A program made the position numbers and the translations under genes. Of a DNA stretch of 64,000 nucleotides, positions 1-10,931 are shown piece by piece. How positions within the stretch are numbered: the stretch's first letter is position 1; each line of letters starts with the position of its first letter. The notes below the pieces were generated by a model. That model had not been told where the DNA came from and did not search any database. It was given only the letters and a program-made list of their open reading frames with translations. The DNA comes from Lytechinus pictus (Eukaryota; Echinodermata; Echinoidea; Temnopleuroida; Toxopneustidae). The stretch is from contig NC_087249.1 of the NCBI RefSeq assembly GCF_037042905.1, positions 12,591,501 through 12,655,500 on the forward strand, given 5' to 3'.

Positions 1-1374
1 ATGAGAGAAAACATATTCTGGTGCCGGTGACGATTACCACTCATGCTCAATTCATCCATTAACACCTTGAATACAAACAAAATTGAAAAATACCTTTGAA
101 ATAAGATGAATTCTCTTCCCTAGTCTCAGATTATGGAAACATCAGTGACAGATCGGAACTAGAAGGCGAAAGATTATTAAAAGCGCGAATAAAGCCTCAT
201 TCTAGACGAAATTAAAACGAGTGGGTTGATCGTAATCGCCTTTACTTTTTGTAGTCCCCTTTTTCAATTTGCACGAGGTTTCACGGAAAATTCATACTCG
301 CGAAAAATTGTGAAGATAATCCTTTCCAGCATCATCCTTACCTCATTAGGTTTATTTAAAACAAACTATATGAAAGCTCCATGAATAAGCTGATAGAATT
401 AACTTAATTTCTTCGGCTTAAACCAAAGAAAAGAATCTAGTTCCGGAGGCCCACGCAAAAATTACTTCAAGAAATGTTATGATAGGCTTTTTTTCGCGAG
501 TGGGCGAGCATTGTAATAGATATTAAATAAAACTTGGAAGGATATGGATTCATATCAAACACTAAAGCGAGAAAGTGTTTTATAGCTCAATTGCATGATT
601 TACGACTATTTTAAAACTAGTGTCGTGCCGAAAACAGTTTTCTACAAAATAAGCTGAGATAATGTTAAATTATGTCATGATGTTATGTCGTGATATATCA
701 TCACAATTTATGTTGTCGAGTCAAACCATAGCGGTGGATGAAAAAGCTATTATATTCACCTACATAATCACTTATCATCTGAATAGATATTAGTATTCGT
801 TTTAACTCCTAACCGTTTTCCTTTCATATCTCAATTAAACATGATATATTACACTATGTTATATTCTCAATTTCTTTGCCAGTCATTTTCGAGGCTCCAT
901 TGGTGTCTAGTTATTCTGATGTCCAAGCAAAATGATGTGTATTGCATGTTTTATTTTTAATTCTGTTAATTAAAGTCAATTACAAAATTTACGAAGGATT
1001 ATTAAATTTTTGCAAATCATACAAAAACAAGATAACACACACAAAGAAATGAAAAGCAACAGAAACACAATAATATAATAGACTTAATTCACACCCCCCC
1101 CCCAAAAAAAAAGGTGGCAAGGTGATTTGTACCTTCATTTATTTTCATAGCAGCTGGTATCCATAAATATCATCATATTGTTTGAGAATAATCGCATAAT
1201 CCCAGCTAATATATATGCTTTGTTCCGGAAAGTGATGTGGATATTTGATAGACCATGATCATCTCAAAACCATTAACGGTCAAGATAACTAGTCATGAGT
1301 ACCACTACCAGCTGTAGCAAATTGTCCTGTTAGCTAAAGTAAATGAATGATCAGGTGAGAGCTTTCAGCCAATC
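1..1374. other. Upstream RTK intron or flank, no gene seen
   Basis: AT-rich sequence with no convincing exon in either strand. I looked for a glycine-loop/VAVK kinase exon and did not find one. It holds a short C/A homopolymer junction near 1094-1112 only. Confidence 0.5.
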
Positions 1375-2353
1375 AACACACTTAAAACAAATCAATCAAA
1401 TTGACTAGACCAGTATATTCAGCTGGGTGCAACTGATATGACAATCACTGATAATCACATTTCTTAACCCTAAAATGGCCGGGGGGGGGGTTGAATCAAC
1501 CCCCCCTCAACATTTTCTGCGATCATTCCGCCGCGCGAAATTTTTTGACCGCGCCACTCACAGAGTTTATACTTTTAAGTCTCGCGCATCTTTTGAGACC
1601 AAATTTGCGCCGCCGGGGTACGCGGTTCCGAAATTACGCAACATTTTGTAAGTGCATGTCAGACCAAAAATTGTTCCAAAACGTGATTTTGTGTACAAAG
1701 TCAATGCAAATTGAGTTTTCTCATCTTATTCATAAAGATATGATTATTTCTACTTTAAACAGCTGAAAGCAATTGATTTTAGCATAATTATGCTTCAAAA
1801 AGGTTGTGCAATAAATCTGGTGAAAAAAACAAAGAAAAACAAAAGGTTGAAAAACAAAGAAATACATAAGAAATTCATAAAACAATAAAATACATAAGAA
1901 ATTGATTTCCAAACCGAAGTTTTTTTCAATTGCCATTGTTAAGAATGCTACAAAGAATATTTTTACCAAAAATTAGCATTCTAGGAGCTTTATTTAGTGA
2001 ATTAGAGCAAAAAGTATGATTTATGCATAAATTAGCATAATTAATTCATATAAAATAAAATCTCATTATTTTGGAAAATTTTACCATACAGCCTTGTAGA
2101 TTACATCGCACACTACCAGCGTGCAAATTTTTGCGGCGCTTACGCGATCGGCGGCCGAGATCTCAGGGGGGGGTTGAATCAACCCCCCCCGGTCACAGAA
2201 CAGCCAAAAAAGCCCGGCCTAGTTAGGGTTAAATATATTCTAGTCAGAAATAGCTCTGTTCTATGACTAGAAAATAGTCATATATGACTCGAATGACAGT
2301 TGCACCCAGCTGACCCTAATTACTAGTCATATTTTACTGATTTGTTTTTAGAG
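1375..2353. mobile_element. Outer MITE split by a nested TTAA element
   Basis: The left flank (aaaacaaatcaatcaaa, then cagctgggtgcaactg at about 1420-1435) and the right flank (cagttgcacccagctg at 2299-2314, then tttgttttt at about 2341-2349) are inverted copies. They look like the two arms of a ~210 bp MITE into which the element at 1464-2232 inserted. Confidence 0.6.
1464..2232. mobile_element. TTAA-flanked non-autonomous element with G/C hairpin ends
   Basis: Begins TTAACCCTAA and ends TTAGGGTTAA, with TTAA at both edges, as in piggyBac-type insertions. Just inside each end is a near-perfect palindrome, G-run + TTGAATCAA + C-run (about 1481-1506 and 2165-2190). No transposase ORF. A diverged second copy lies at 5104-5890. 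Confidence 0.65.
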
Positions 2354-2429
2354 TGCTGCAGATTAATCATGACCTACATCACCATTCTATGATATATCAT
2401 GCCAATATCTGTTTGAGTCATTGATGGCG

Positions 2430-2572
2430 CAGTCACATTTCCCCTACGGCGGCTGTACGAGTCGAAAACGGCCGTTTTAACATTTTTTGTACCAGCTACA
2501 TAATGGGAGGTTTGAATAAAACTGCTGCTTTCGACTCGCCGTACGGCCGCCTTTATAGTGGAAATGTGACTG
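2430..2572. mobile_element. MITE with CAGTCACA ends, beside RTK exon
   Basis: Imperfect ~45 bp terminal inverted repeats: CAGTCACATTTCC...GAGTCGAAA on the left and the complement ending GGAAATGTGACTG on the right. 143 bp long, ending 49 bp before the RTK exon at 2622. It shares CAGTCACA ends with 5928-6460 and 8029-8119. Confidence 0.65.
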
Positions 2573-2621
2573 CGACATAATTGATACGCAATGAGAATGA
2601 CTTGTTTCTTTGTTTGGACAG

Positions 2622-2803
2622 AGAACGCGACGAGGTCGATGAAAGAAGATTTCCTCGAGGAGATCAAGCTCATCGTCGAGATCGGCCACCACCCCAACAT
2701 CCTCCCCATCTTGGGATGTTGTACCGCAGATGAACCCCACTACCTCATTACCGAACTCATGGACTATGGCGATCTCCTTCACTTTCTTTGGAAATGCAGA
2801 GAG
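2622..2803 (+). CDS. RTK exon: alpha-C helix to hinge
   Basis: Acceptor tttggacag at 2613-2621, donor gag|gtatgt at 2804. It enters with the last two bases of a split codon and ends in phase 0. It encodes the alpha-C helix Glu region, the HPNILPILG strand and the hinge up to HFLWKCRE. The exon's 3' end and donor are tandemly duplicated just downstream (see 2771-2990). Confidence 0.88.
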
Positions 2804-5800
2804 GTATGTTTGAAATACGTACAACAATTACCCCCTCCCACCCCTCTCCTTGGAATTCGGTGATCTCCTTCACTTTCTTTTGAAATGCAGAGAGGTATGT
2901 TTGAAATACCTACAACAATTAACCCCCCCCCCCCTCTGTCTCATTGGACTTTCATGATCTCCATTACTTTTTTTGAATTGCAGAAATACGTAGAGCAATT
3001 GCCCCCTTCCTCGGGTGCAAGTTAAATTTGTCTTTTTAGTTGTCTTAAATTGCATCCATCGTCTCAAATTGCATCTGTCGTCTCTTCTTATCGCCATTTT
3101 AGAGGTACACCACACTGGGTGCTCCACTAAACCGATATTTTATGTTTGTTGTAAGAAGAACAGCGGGCGAAATGTGTTTGGTTCTTTGTCTTCATTAACT
3201 AATTTAAACAACAAAAAAACATTTTTATATCATTTGCTTCGAAAAAGGTCTACTCTGATTTTTAGTTTTTCTTTTCTTTCAATCTTAGGAGAAAAATGCT
3301 GCCAATGATCCTATTTACAAGATGACACCGACGGGGCAGCTTCAGATTGCAATCCAGATTGCGAGAGGAATGGTGAGTATAATTTTATAGCCACCGTGTC
3401 ATCAGGGGCGGCGACAGGGTGCCTTGATGGGAGGGGGGTTGACCCAATGATGACGTAATGTTTCTCAAATGAATAAGATGTGATAGATTGACAGAATGCA
3501 GTCCTCTCTTTGTTATACTTTTCTTTATTCTTTCTTCCTGCTTCTTTCTTTTTTTCTCTTTCTGTTTCTCCTCCTTTTCTATTTTTGTTACTAGCGTAAA
3601 TAGAGGTTCATTACCCTACCCCATCCCCCGTAGCCCCACCCTTGCATATTATTCATCTTGAATGAAATATTAAGTTGCTATTGCCTGTCGTTCAAATCTT
3701 GAGCAATACTTCATATGAATCATTTTACATGCATTCCACATTTTCGTCAATTTTGGAGCATATTGCACTTTGTTGTTTTTAAGCCAACCCCTTTCAGTAT
3801 CAACAAGATCAAGTCGAATTGAATTAAAAAAAAAAAAAGTGAAAACAATATCAAAACAGTTCATCAAGTTCTGATGAAAAACAAAAATTCTCGGGTATTC
3901 TGAAAGAATACCCATTTTCTTATCATGCATAATTGCTCGTTAAAATACAGCTTTATTATTTAACTGAAAAAACATTTCCTAAACTGCGATTATTTGCAAA
4001 TCAACAGTCGAGGGAACGAGATCATGAGAAAACTATAAATACACTGGCAATGACAAATGTTCAACGATGTAGACGCAGATCGATTCCTAATATAGGCTCT
4101 TTTCAAATGTCCTATCCCAAGCGACAAAATATATATCTCTTTATTTCTCTCCTTGTAGGAGTACCTCTCAACAACGCTGTATTACCATGGTGATTTGGCT
4201 GCGAGAAATGTTCTGGTTGGTAAGGGACTTATCTGCAAGATCTCTGATTTCGGGCTAGCAGACGACATTTACCAGAGAGGTTATAAGAGGTTGGCGCCAG
4301 AGAGGAAGCGACCGGTTAAGTGGGTTAGTTTAGAGACCAATACGCAAGGAAAATGCAGTATACAAAGCGATGTGTAAGTGGCTTCAAAAACATTGTTTTT
4401 TCATTATTATACACAAATTTGATAATTCATAACACGAGCAATTGAATATATAGGGGTGTCGACCAAGTTTCATTGCAGCGAAAATACGATTAGGTTTCAG
4501 AAAAGATTCCGTCTATTTTATCGTAACTTCTATTCTTTTGTCTTAAAACTTCTCTTCCATGTCTTCTTCCTCCTCATTTTTCTCCTTCTCATCCCCTCTT
4601 CTTCTTCTTCTTCTTCTTTTCCTCTTCATTCTTCCTCCTCTTCCTTTTGCTTCATTTTCCTTTTATATTCTTTAAGCTGTTGTACAACTGCTTTACTTAA
4701 TGGAAAAAATGCAAGCACCGATAGTATAATTTTTTTCAAAAATACTTATAACTATATTTATATTAAAAACAACTGTCTTGTTTTGCGCGTGTGTACGATT
4801 CTATACCTAATAATCATGACTAAATTTTCTTTTTTTTTCTTTCCTTTCTAGGTGGTCATTTGGCATCGTCCTGTATGAGATTTACACCCTTGGTGGTGTC
4901 CCGTACCCTGGGATGGACGGGCGCTATGTCATATCAAAGCTCCAGCAAGGCTACAGAATGGAAAGACCCACCATGTGCCCAGAAGAAATGTAAGCCTTCA
5001 ATCAATAGTTGAAATAAAATCATATTTTTATTGTAAAATATGTGCACACACTGGTATCAATAATGTCTATTGTATTTTTAAATATTCAATGTAAATGTAC
5101 TGCTTAACCCTAACTAGACAGCCCCCCCCCCCTACAACATTTGTCGTTATATATCCATAACGTGAAAAGCTCGCGACACGTCGTTTAATGGCCTTTTACT
5201 TTCAACTCTCGCGCAACTTTTGAGACCAAAATCGCAACCCCCAGATACGTCATTCTGAAATTATAGAATATTTTGTATGTGCCTGTCAGGTTTAGAATTG
5301 CTCAAAAATTATCTCAAAGTTTTAGCCAGAATTCATAAATGTATCATTAATTTTATTTTTACTAATCAAACTCCTTAATAATAATGATAATAATAATAAT
5401 AATAGCCAATTTTTATAGAGCGCTTTTCCCAGAATGGTTCAAAGCGCGTTACAGCATATTATTACCCCGGTCATTGGATTCATTTCAATCCCGCACGAAA
5501 AGTGCACAATTTCCACTCCCTGGGGAGCATTCCTTGCATTCATCGCAGCCTCATTATGGCGCTGGCAAAATCAATCATACAATATCTTTCGCATCCTACC
5601 GGGTACCCATTTAGCACCTGGGTCGAGAGTGGCAAAGTGTGGATTAACGCCTTGCCAAAGGACGCTAGACCGCGATGGGATTCGAACACACGACCCTCTG
5701 TTTACAAGGCGAGAGTCAGAACCACTACACCACGGCTCTTCCACACCTTGAAGTTCATCTTGTTTATGACCAGAATTTCCATTGAAAAAAATAAGCAACA

Positions 5801-8800
5801 AAGGTTGGGGGAACAAGGAAATACACGATATATTTTAAAAACAATAAAAGACATAAGGACAATTTTTTTTTAAGTACATTAAATCAGAATCCGAAATAAG
5901 GGAAACGAATTGGTAACACTACATGAACAGTCACATCAACGAAACCGAATCCAAGCCGATCGATGGTATGTCAGTGGAAATAACGTAATAAAGTTGATCG
6001 GTCTGGAGTCGGTTTTAAGGGTTTTACTGCGACGTCAAGAGGTACATCCGGGGGAGCGTTTCATCAATATTTTCATCCGACAAGTTGTCAGATCTGACAT
6101 CTTTCCATGATTTTGATTGGCTGAGAGGCACTGTTCCTATGGTAATTGTCGGATAAAATGGGACTTGTCGGATAAACGTCCGACGAGTCCTTTCATGAAA
6201 CACCCCCCCCCCCCCCGTTGGTGTCTTTTACAGGGGGTGGGACAATATGGGTAGGTGCCCTGTAAGTTATTTATAGAGGGTTGAAGTGGCCAAAAATATT
6301 CTTAAAATTTATGGAAAGTTTAATTCAACGAACACGCAACGAAGCCATCAGTTTAATACTGCTACAGTCAGACTTACGAATCCTGCGACCAAAGTTTTTA
6401 CGTCATCACATTGAGACACTATCGGTCGGTTAGGAGTCGGTTTCGTTGGAGGTGTGACTGTTGCATCGAAAGCGTGCGATTTTAGCGCTTGCCGTGTGCT
6501 CTGGCGTCAATTGTTGGAAAGTGGGCGGTTTTCCTTCATGCGTTCCCTCTAAAAATGAAATGTTAGATCGACACTTTGAAAGGTTGGGGGAGTGACAACC
6601 TTTTATAAATGTAGCATTTACCACCTCAAATGGTTCGACCCAACTTTTGAAATCTTGAATTCCGCTTTAGGCAAGTTTGGATGCAGTAGCGTACGCTGCT
6701 TTTTTTTTTTTTTCTAAAGGGGTGCTTCAAGATGAATGAAATGTTGACACCCCCCCCCCCAAAAAAAAAAAAGGTCTTCACCACAAAATTTTACGTCGTT
6801 TCGTACGTCAAAAAGAAATTTGACAAGCAAAAAAATAAAAAAGGTCTTAAATTTTGTTTAGGGGGGTTTTGAATTCATAAGGGGGAGGGTTGGGTATAAA
6901 CAAAATTTAAGGGGGGTGAACCCCTCTAACTCCCCCCCCCTGCGTACGCCACTGTTTGGATGTAGCATTTGTAAAATATTGTCACTCCTCTATGCAACCC
7001 CTCACAATGATTTATCACATTTTAATGCAGTATACATATTCTTCATTCTTTCTTAATTTTCCAGCTACGAGATAATGAGACGGTGCTGGCAAGAGAATCC
7101 CCACCATCGACCCTCATTCACAGTCATGAACAACGCGTTAGACGCGATGCTGACGCAGAACGTAGACTACCTGACGGAGCTGGAGATGGACTTCACACAC
7201 TATGAATTCGTGCCTTGTCAGGAGGTGGATACCTGCTCCACGACATGGGGAGAGAATGAAACGACTGGGAAAGGAGACCACGGGATCATCTCGCCGCCTC
7301 AGCTGGGGAAAGATAGCAAGTTTGATGTAAGGGCTATAAACTAAAACCAATCATTCTTTAGCATCTTATTCCCTTTATAATTGTATTGCATGTTTTGAAT
7401 GCTTAAGTCCGTCCTTAAAGGGGAACTCCGAGCTGAAAATATATATATCCAAACAGATAGAGTAAAATTCACAAAGCAAAAATGCTGAAAATTTCATCAA
7501 AGTTATTCAATTTTAAAGTTAAGCAATATTTTGTGAAAACAATTATATGCACGTTGTCATAAATATTCATTAGGTGGGCTGATGATGTCACATCCCCACT
7601 TTCCTTTTTTGTTCTTATGTTATTACATAAATCATAATTATTTCATTTTTCATTCAAATGTGAATGACATGTCTCTCTTAAGATAAAATAAGTTGCAGCA
7701 ATGAATATCTAATGCATTAGATAAGTTGTCAATCCAACTTTTTTAGTTCTGGGGAGGAAAAAATTGAATAACATTATTTTATATAATAAAATACAAAAGA
7801 ACAAGTGGGGATATGACATCATCACTTTGTTCATTGAATATTCATGAAGACATTCACAGAACTGCATATTTCATCAAAATAATGCAAATCTTTAACATGT
7901 CATAACTTTGTCATTCCTTGTCTGATTTTGATCAAACTTTCAGAGTTTTGTTTGTCTGATTTTTCTCTAACTGTTCAAATCATTTTATTGTTAGTCTGGA
8001 GTACCCCTTTAAAGCTACCCCCATGGCACAGTCACACGAATAAAACCGAATACAAACCGATCGATGGGATGTCATCGAATAAAAGAAAGGATTTGATATC
8101 GATTTTCTTAGTGTGACTGCTCCCATATCCAAATCAATCCCTAGCCCTCAACCATCCCACGTATGAACCTCTGCTAACTTCCTCGTATTATCAGCATGAT
8201 GAGTGACTAATCTATATTAAAACTAAGTTCTCATCTTCTCCATCCAGTACAAAAGATTAAGATAATAAGAGGAGGGGGTCTTCTTCTTTCTTTCTTCTTC
8301 TTCTTCGTCTTCTTCTTCTTTTCTTCTTCCTTTTTCTTCTTTTTCTTCTTTTCTTCTTCTTTTCTTCTTCTTCTTCTCGGGTCACTACACAAGTCCAAGG
8401 GGGGCAGGGGACGACTATCCCTACGATTTTTTTTTCAAGCAGTGAAGAAAGGAATGGAAAGAAACAAGGATAAAGAATATTTAAATGATAGTTCTGGGTC
8501 GTTTAATACCGATTTAAATTCAATTGATATAAAATATGATGTCATATTTAGGTTGTTCCCCCCCCCCCCCACACCCTATATATAATCCTGGCGCCGCCCC
8601 TGGTGCATATCATTTTTTTTGTAGATGTTAATCGAACAATGTGGATGTAAAAGGGAAAATTTAGGGTCTGAATGAATATTGAACTTTACTGCTTTTACCC
8701 CCTTTAAATATGAATATATTTATAACAACATTTCTTGTGTGCGTTTGAGGGGGAAAATCGACGAAAATCCGGTCTTCAGAATATTTTAAATAGAGACGTG

Positions 8801-10217
8801 TAATTCATAAAATGTTGTTTTCTCATACAAATATAAAAAATGTTGTTTTCTTATGTTTAATACAGAATGCAGGTTTTTCTACGTCATACTAACAAGGCCT
8901 AACACTAATCATGCTTTCATCTAAAGGTATGAATATCATCTCATTTCTTTATGTTTGCTCTTTGTTTATTGATTGATATTTCCATTCGTATTTTTGCATT
9001 ATAAAAGCATGATCTATGATTAGTTTCTTTAGATTAGTATACCAGCACGTAATACGAATTTTGGTCTTTATTTCTTGTAATGGTCAATTATTGTTTTATG
9101 GTTACTGAAGTATTTGTGTGCGATATTTGTTTTTAAAGTTTGTTATGTAGTCATGATTTTTTTTCTTTCCCTTGGAACCTTATGAAGCAGAAAACGATTC
9201 TTAACCGTTTTGTGAGTTCTACAAGGAACCCCTTGAGCGATTCCATGCTAGAAAAATAAGCAATTTTCACTACATTTTCAACCTGCTGTCCAAACGAACA
9301 AAGAACTTCAACTTGCTTTGTGGTAATATTAAAGTACTACTGGGTAGACATGCAAAAAATGACAAGTAACAAAAATGTGTTGTCCGTAGGTGAATTAGAG
9401 CTTTAAATGTTGCGTGTCGTAAGGGACATTTCTGCGTCCCGTACAACACACAACATTTTCACCTATAATTTACCCATAATCACTTTTTTTGTGTTGATTA
9501 TTAGTTTTTCACATGACTACTCACTATAGCTTTATCATTGACAAAAAGAAATGTTTTATTGCTCAAGCATTCGGCTAGGAAACTAGAAGTTGTCAAAATG
9601 TCCCGTACGACACGTATGGAATCGTCCCTTTAAGGTTCTTTATACCATGGTGGTACTTACAGACAGACAGCCCATGTGGTTCCTATTGGTTTAAATTAAA
9701 AAAAAAACATATACATATGTTGTACAAATTTCAGTGTAGAACCAAAAGTGGTTCTGAAGAACTGTTTAGAACCCTTTTCTGCTTCTTTGAAGAATCCTAT
9801 GACTCCAAAGACTGGACAAAGAAAGGTTTTAATCGGCGCCATTGTTTATCTAAGAGTGTGGATTAACAGTTCTATTTTGTACCTGGGATAGAAGTCTTCA
9901 CTCTTTTTATATCGTTCGAATTTCAGTTGTCAAATCAATATAAATGAATCTCTCTGTGTATGCAGGCCCAGACGTACTCATCGGAACAGCAAATCAGTCA
10001 GGATTCTGCCTTTTCCGAGAGTAGCGCCCTCTCCGGCGAACTCAACGAAATCGGTCTATGGTGGCACTGGACAGCTGGATTCCACGAAAAGACGTCCTTA
10101 AGTGCACCCTTCCCGTCCATGGAGTTTATTCCTATCAGGGAGTATGATACTGATTCGGTTCATAGTACAGACAGTGGAAGATCAGTGGACAGTATGAGGA
10201 CTACAAGCTTGTGTTGA
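2622..10217 (+). CDS. Receptor-type tyrosine kinase, C-terminal six exons (5' end outside window)
   Basis: Join 2622-2803, 3289-3372, 4159-4373, 4852-4989, 7065-7326, 9966-10217; all junctions are GT-AG and keep one frame, giving about 376 residues to a TGA stop. Motifs in order: alpha-C helix ([16 protein letters not shown]), hinge ([12 protein letters not shown]), catalytic loop [17 protein letters not shown], activation-loop [11 protein letters not shown] in the APE position, [13 protein letters not shown], and [14 protein letters not shown]. The AARN loop and long kinase insert are typical of receptor tyrosine kinases of the FGFR/Tie/RET type, which phosphorylate tyrosines on substrates and on themselves at the plasma membrane. 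The glycine loop and VAVK lysine must lie in exons upstream of the window. Odd: HRD is HGD, with the catalytic Asp kept. The tail carries YEFV and a Trp-rich GLWWHW segment. Exact subfamily not resolved. Confidence 0.9.
2771..2990 (+). repeat. Triplicated exon 3' end and splice donor
   Basis: The exon end gatctccttcactttct...gcagagag|gtatgttt recurs 91 bp downstream (2862-2908) with its donor intact, and again in decayed form at 2956-2990. Use of the second donor (2895) would add 91 bases, shift the frame and meet TGA at 2861-2863. Confidence 0.8.
3289..3372 (+). CDS. RTK exon: kinase insert and alpha-E start
   Basis: An 84 bp, phase 0-0 exon between acceptor aatcttag and donor atg|gtgagt. 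It encodes the kinase-insert end ([12 protein letters not shown]) and the alpha-E helix start ([11 protein letters not shown]). It joins cleanly to EYLS in the next exon, the standard RTK order. Confidence 0.88.
4159..4373 (+). CDS. RTK exon: catalytic loop, DFG and activation loop
   Basis: Acceptor ccttgtag, donor gt|gtaagt. Reads [21 protein letters not shown], then [12 protein letters not shown] and the activation segment to KCSIQSDV, with the last Val codon split. The HRD arginine is Gly; Asp, AARN and DFG are intact. The activation loop keeps DIY and a second Tyr (RGYKR) but lacks the common YY pair. Confidence 0.92.
4559..4680 (+). repeat. Pyrimidine-rich (TTC)n tract
   Basis: A CT-rich stretch with an uninterrupted TTC run near 4600-4620, in the intron before the RTK exon at 4852. 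It gives a spurious Ser/Phe-rich ORF. Confidence 0.75.
4852..4989 (+). CDS. RTK exon: alpha-F helix, C-lobe
   Basis: Acceptor ttctag, donor at|gtaagc. The first base completes Val of [18 protein letters not shown]. It continues [20 protein letters not shown] and [10 protein letters not shown], with a split Ile codon at the 3' end. This is the C-lobe signature of RTKs. Confidence 0.92.
5104..5890. mobile_element. TTAACCC element copy interrupted by a SINE
   Basis: Begins TTAACCCTAACTAGACAG with a C-run, then aligns with 1464-2232 (ctcgcgcaacttttgagacc; tgtgcctgtcag). After the SINE at 5377-5748 the homology resumes (acaataaaagacataag), so the SINE inserted into it. The right terminus is not clearly preserved. 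Confidence 0.55.
5377..5748 (-). mobile_element. tRNA-derived SINE with (ATT)n tail
   Basis: Read on the minus strand: a tRNA-like head with A box (tggtgtagtggttc, about 5719-5735) and B box (gttcgaatccc, about 5676-5688), a body containing aaatgggtacccggtagga, then gcgctctataaaaattgg and a run of ATT. Pol III promoter boxes are intact. Related to 26775-27060 and 62064-62160 through the gggtacccgg block. Confidence 0.8.
5928..6460. mobile_element. CAGTCACA-ended element with nested MITE
   Basis: Left CAGTCACATCAACGAAACCG and right CGGTTTCGTTGGAGGTGTGACTG are inverted copies. The left arm shares ccgatcgatgg with 8029-8119. A GTTTCAT-type MITE (6050-6206) sits inside. It may be two adjacent members rather than one. 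Confidence 0.5.
6050..6206. mobile_element. MITE of the GTTTCATRAA palindromic family
   Basis: Starts gggggagcgtttcatc and ends cctttcatgaaacaccccc, with inner palindromic blocks ttgtc(a/g)ga and a central gattggctga (CCAAT-box complement). Member of the family described under findings. Confidence 0.6.
6684..6954. mobile_element. hAT-type MITE with 8 bp target duplication
   Basis: Ends CAGTAGCGTACGC and GCGTACGCCACTG are inverted repeats with one mismatch. They are flanked on both sides by TTTGGATG (6676-6683 and 6955-6962), an exact 8 bp duplication as made by hAT transposases. The 271 bp interior is T-, C- and G-run rich, with no ORF. Confidence 0.85.
7065..7326 (+). CDS. RTK exon: C-lobe end and juxta-tail
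   Basis: Acceptor ttttccag, donor gat|gtaagg. Encodes [18 protein letters not shown], with the invariant C-lobe Arg in HRPSF, then a linker and the cytoplasmic tail with THYEFVPC. The YEFV tyrosine is a plausible SH2 docking site, by inference only. Confidence 0.9.
7415..8012. mobile_element. TTAA-flanked palindromic MITE
   Basis: TTAAAGGGGAACTCC at the left and GGAGTACCCCTTTAA at the right, with a largely palindromic interior (caaaaatgctgaaaatttc on the left; gggatatgacatcatcac and ctttgtcattccttgt on the right). TTAA at both edges suggests piggyBac-like insertion into the last RTK intron. Related sequence at 52057-52645. Confidence 0.8.
8029..8119. mobile_element. Short CAGTCACAC-ended MITE
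   Basis: CAGTCACAC at the left and GTGTGACTG at the right; 91 bp; shares aaccgatcgatgg with the left arm of 5928-6460. Confidence 0.6.
8270..8385 (+). repeat. (TTC)n microsatellite
   Basis: About 100 bp of interrupted TTC/CTT repeats in the last RTK intron. The purine/pyrimidine asymmetry could form triplex DNA. The intron from here to 9165 otherwise holds nothing I recognise. Confidence 0.85.
9170..9805. mobile_element. Inverted-repeat element with internal hairpin
   Basis: ggaaccttatgaagcagaaaa on the left is inverted on the right (cttttctgcttctttgaag). An internal hairpin pairs gttgcgtgtcgtaagggac (about 9409) with gcgtcccgtacaacacac (about 9435-9452). No clear target duplication. Confidence 0.5.
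9966..10217 (+). CDS. RTK terminal exon: serine-rich cytoplasmic tail
   Basis: Acceptor tgtatgcag; phase 0; stops at TGA 10215-10217. Encodes a Ser-rich, low-complexity tail with [18 protein letters not shown], the phospho-acceptor-like run [17 protein letters not shown], and final residues TTSLC. No domain recognised. The frame and splice site fit the previous exon, but the last join is less certain than the kinase exons. Confidence 0.75.
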   Translation, partial: AQTYSSEQQISQDSAFSESSALSGELNEIGLWWHWTAGFHEKTSLSAPFPSMEFIPIREYDTDSVHSTDSGRSVDSMRTTSLC

Positions 10218-10931
10218 TGAAAAAAAAAACCTAGTCTTTATACTTGTAGAACGTACTACTGTGGCGATTTCCGATTCATTTTCAAGAAAGGATTAGCGAC
10301 AGCGGACGCTTTGGTATGACAAGCGCCGGTTTTGCAATCACATGCATCTTCTTGGACCAGGGAATTGTTGGTGACCCGCTTGGACCAAGCCACGACTAAG
10401 CATTTGTGCTTTCTGCCAGTTTTACAAGGTGTAATATTTTATTGTGCAATGATCAGTCTGGTTGCAGCTTGAAACAGTCATGTTCTAGAAATGCTGCAAG
10501 TTGCTTGATGCCCAACCATCTCATAGCTATGGCTTTTAGATGAACGAAATGGAAACTTGTTCCTTCATTTCCTTTGATTAGTTTTAAACCTAACGGACTT
10601 GGTTGTGAAGTTTTATTTTTATATTTCCTTCGACGTACAATGGTGTGCGTATATGTGTGTGTGGGAGGGTGTGTGTGTGTGTGTGGTTAGTTTACATTCA
10701 TGATGTGTGACTAGAGATGATTTGTTATTATATGCGAGTATACCCCCATCCAACGCTGTAAAAAATATTGGGTAAAATTTTTACCACCACGAGGGTGATT
10801 ATGTGTCCAACCAATTTGGGGCAGTATTTTACCCAATGCGGGAAGCATATTGCCCAGCCTGCCAGTAAGGTTATAAAAAAGCAGCAATTACTTTAGAATG
10901 TGCAAAATGTTCATCACACTGGATAAATAAA
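10218..10931 (+). other. Probable RTK 3' UTR with AATAAA
   Basis: Non-coding sequence after the stop. It includes a (GT)n run near 10652-10685 and one clear AATAAA at 10926-10931, which lies inside the MITE at 10756-11012. If used, the poly(A) signal would be transposon-supplied. No transcript data; the 3' end is inferred. Confidence 0.4.

Noticed and set aside
1464..2232. Telomere-like TTAACCCTAA ends
   Set aside because: Only one CCCTAA per end, part of a TTAA-flanked element; no telomeric array.
2374..2827. Antisense frames opposite the first RTK exon
   Set aside because: Shadows of the kinase exon on the other strand.
4456..4851. 131-codon frame before an RTK exon
   Set aside because: Low-complexity Ser/Phe run from (TTC)n inside an intron.
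5640..5745. tRNA gene on the minus strand
   Set aside because: A and B boxes are present, but stems are imperfect and the sequence continues into a SINE body with an (ATT)n tail.
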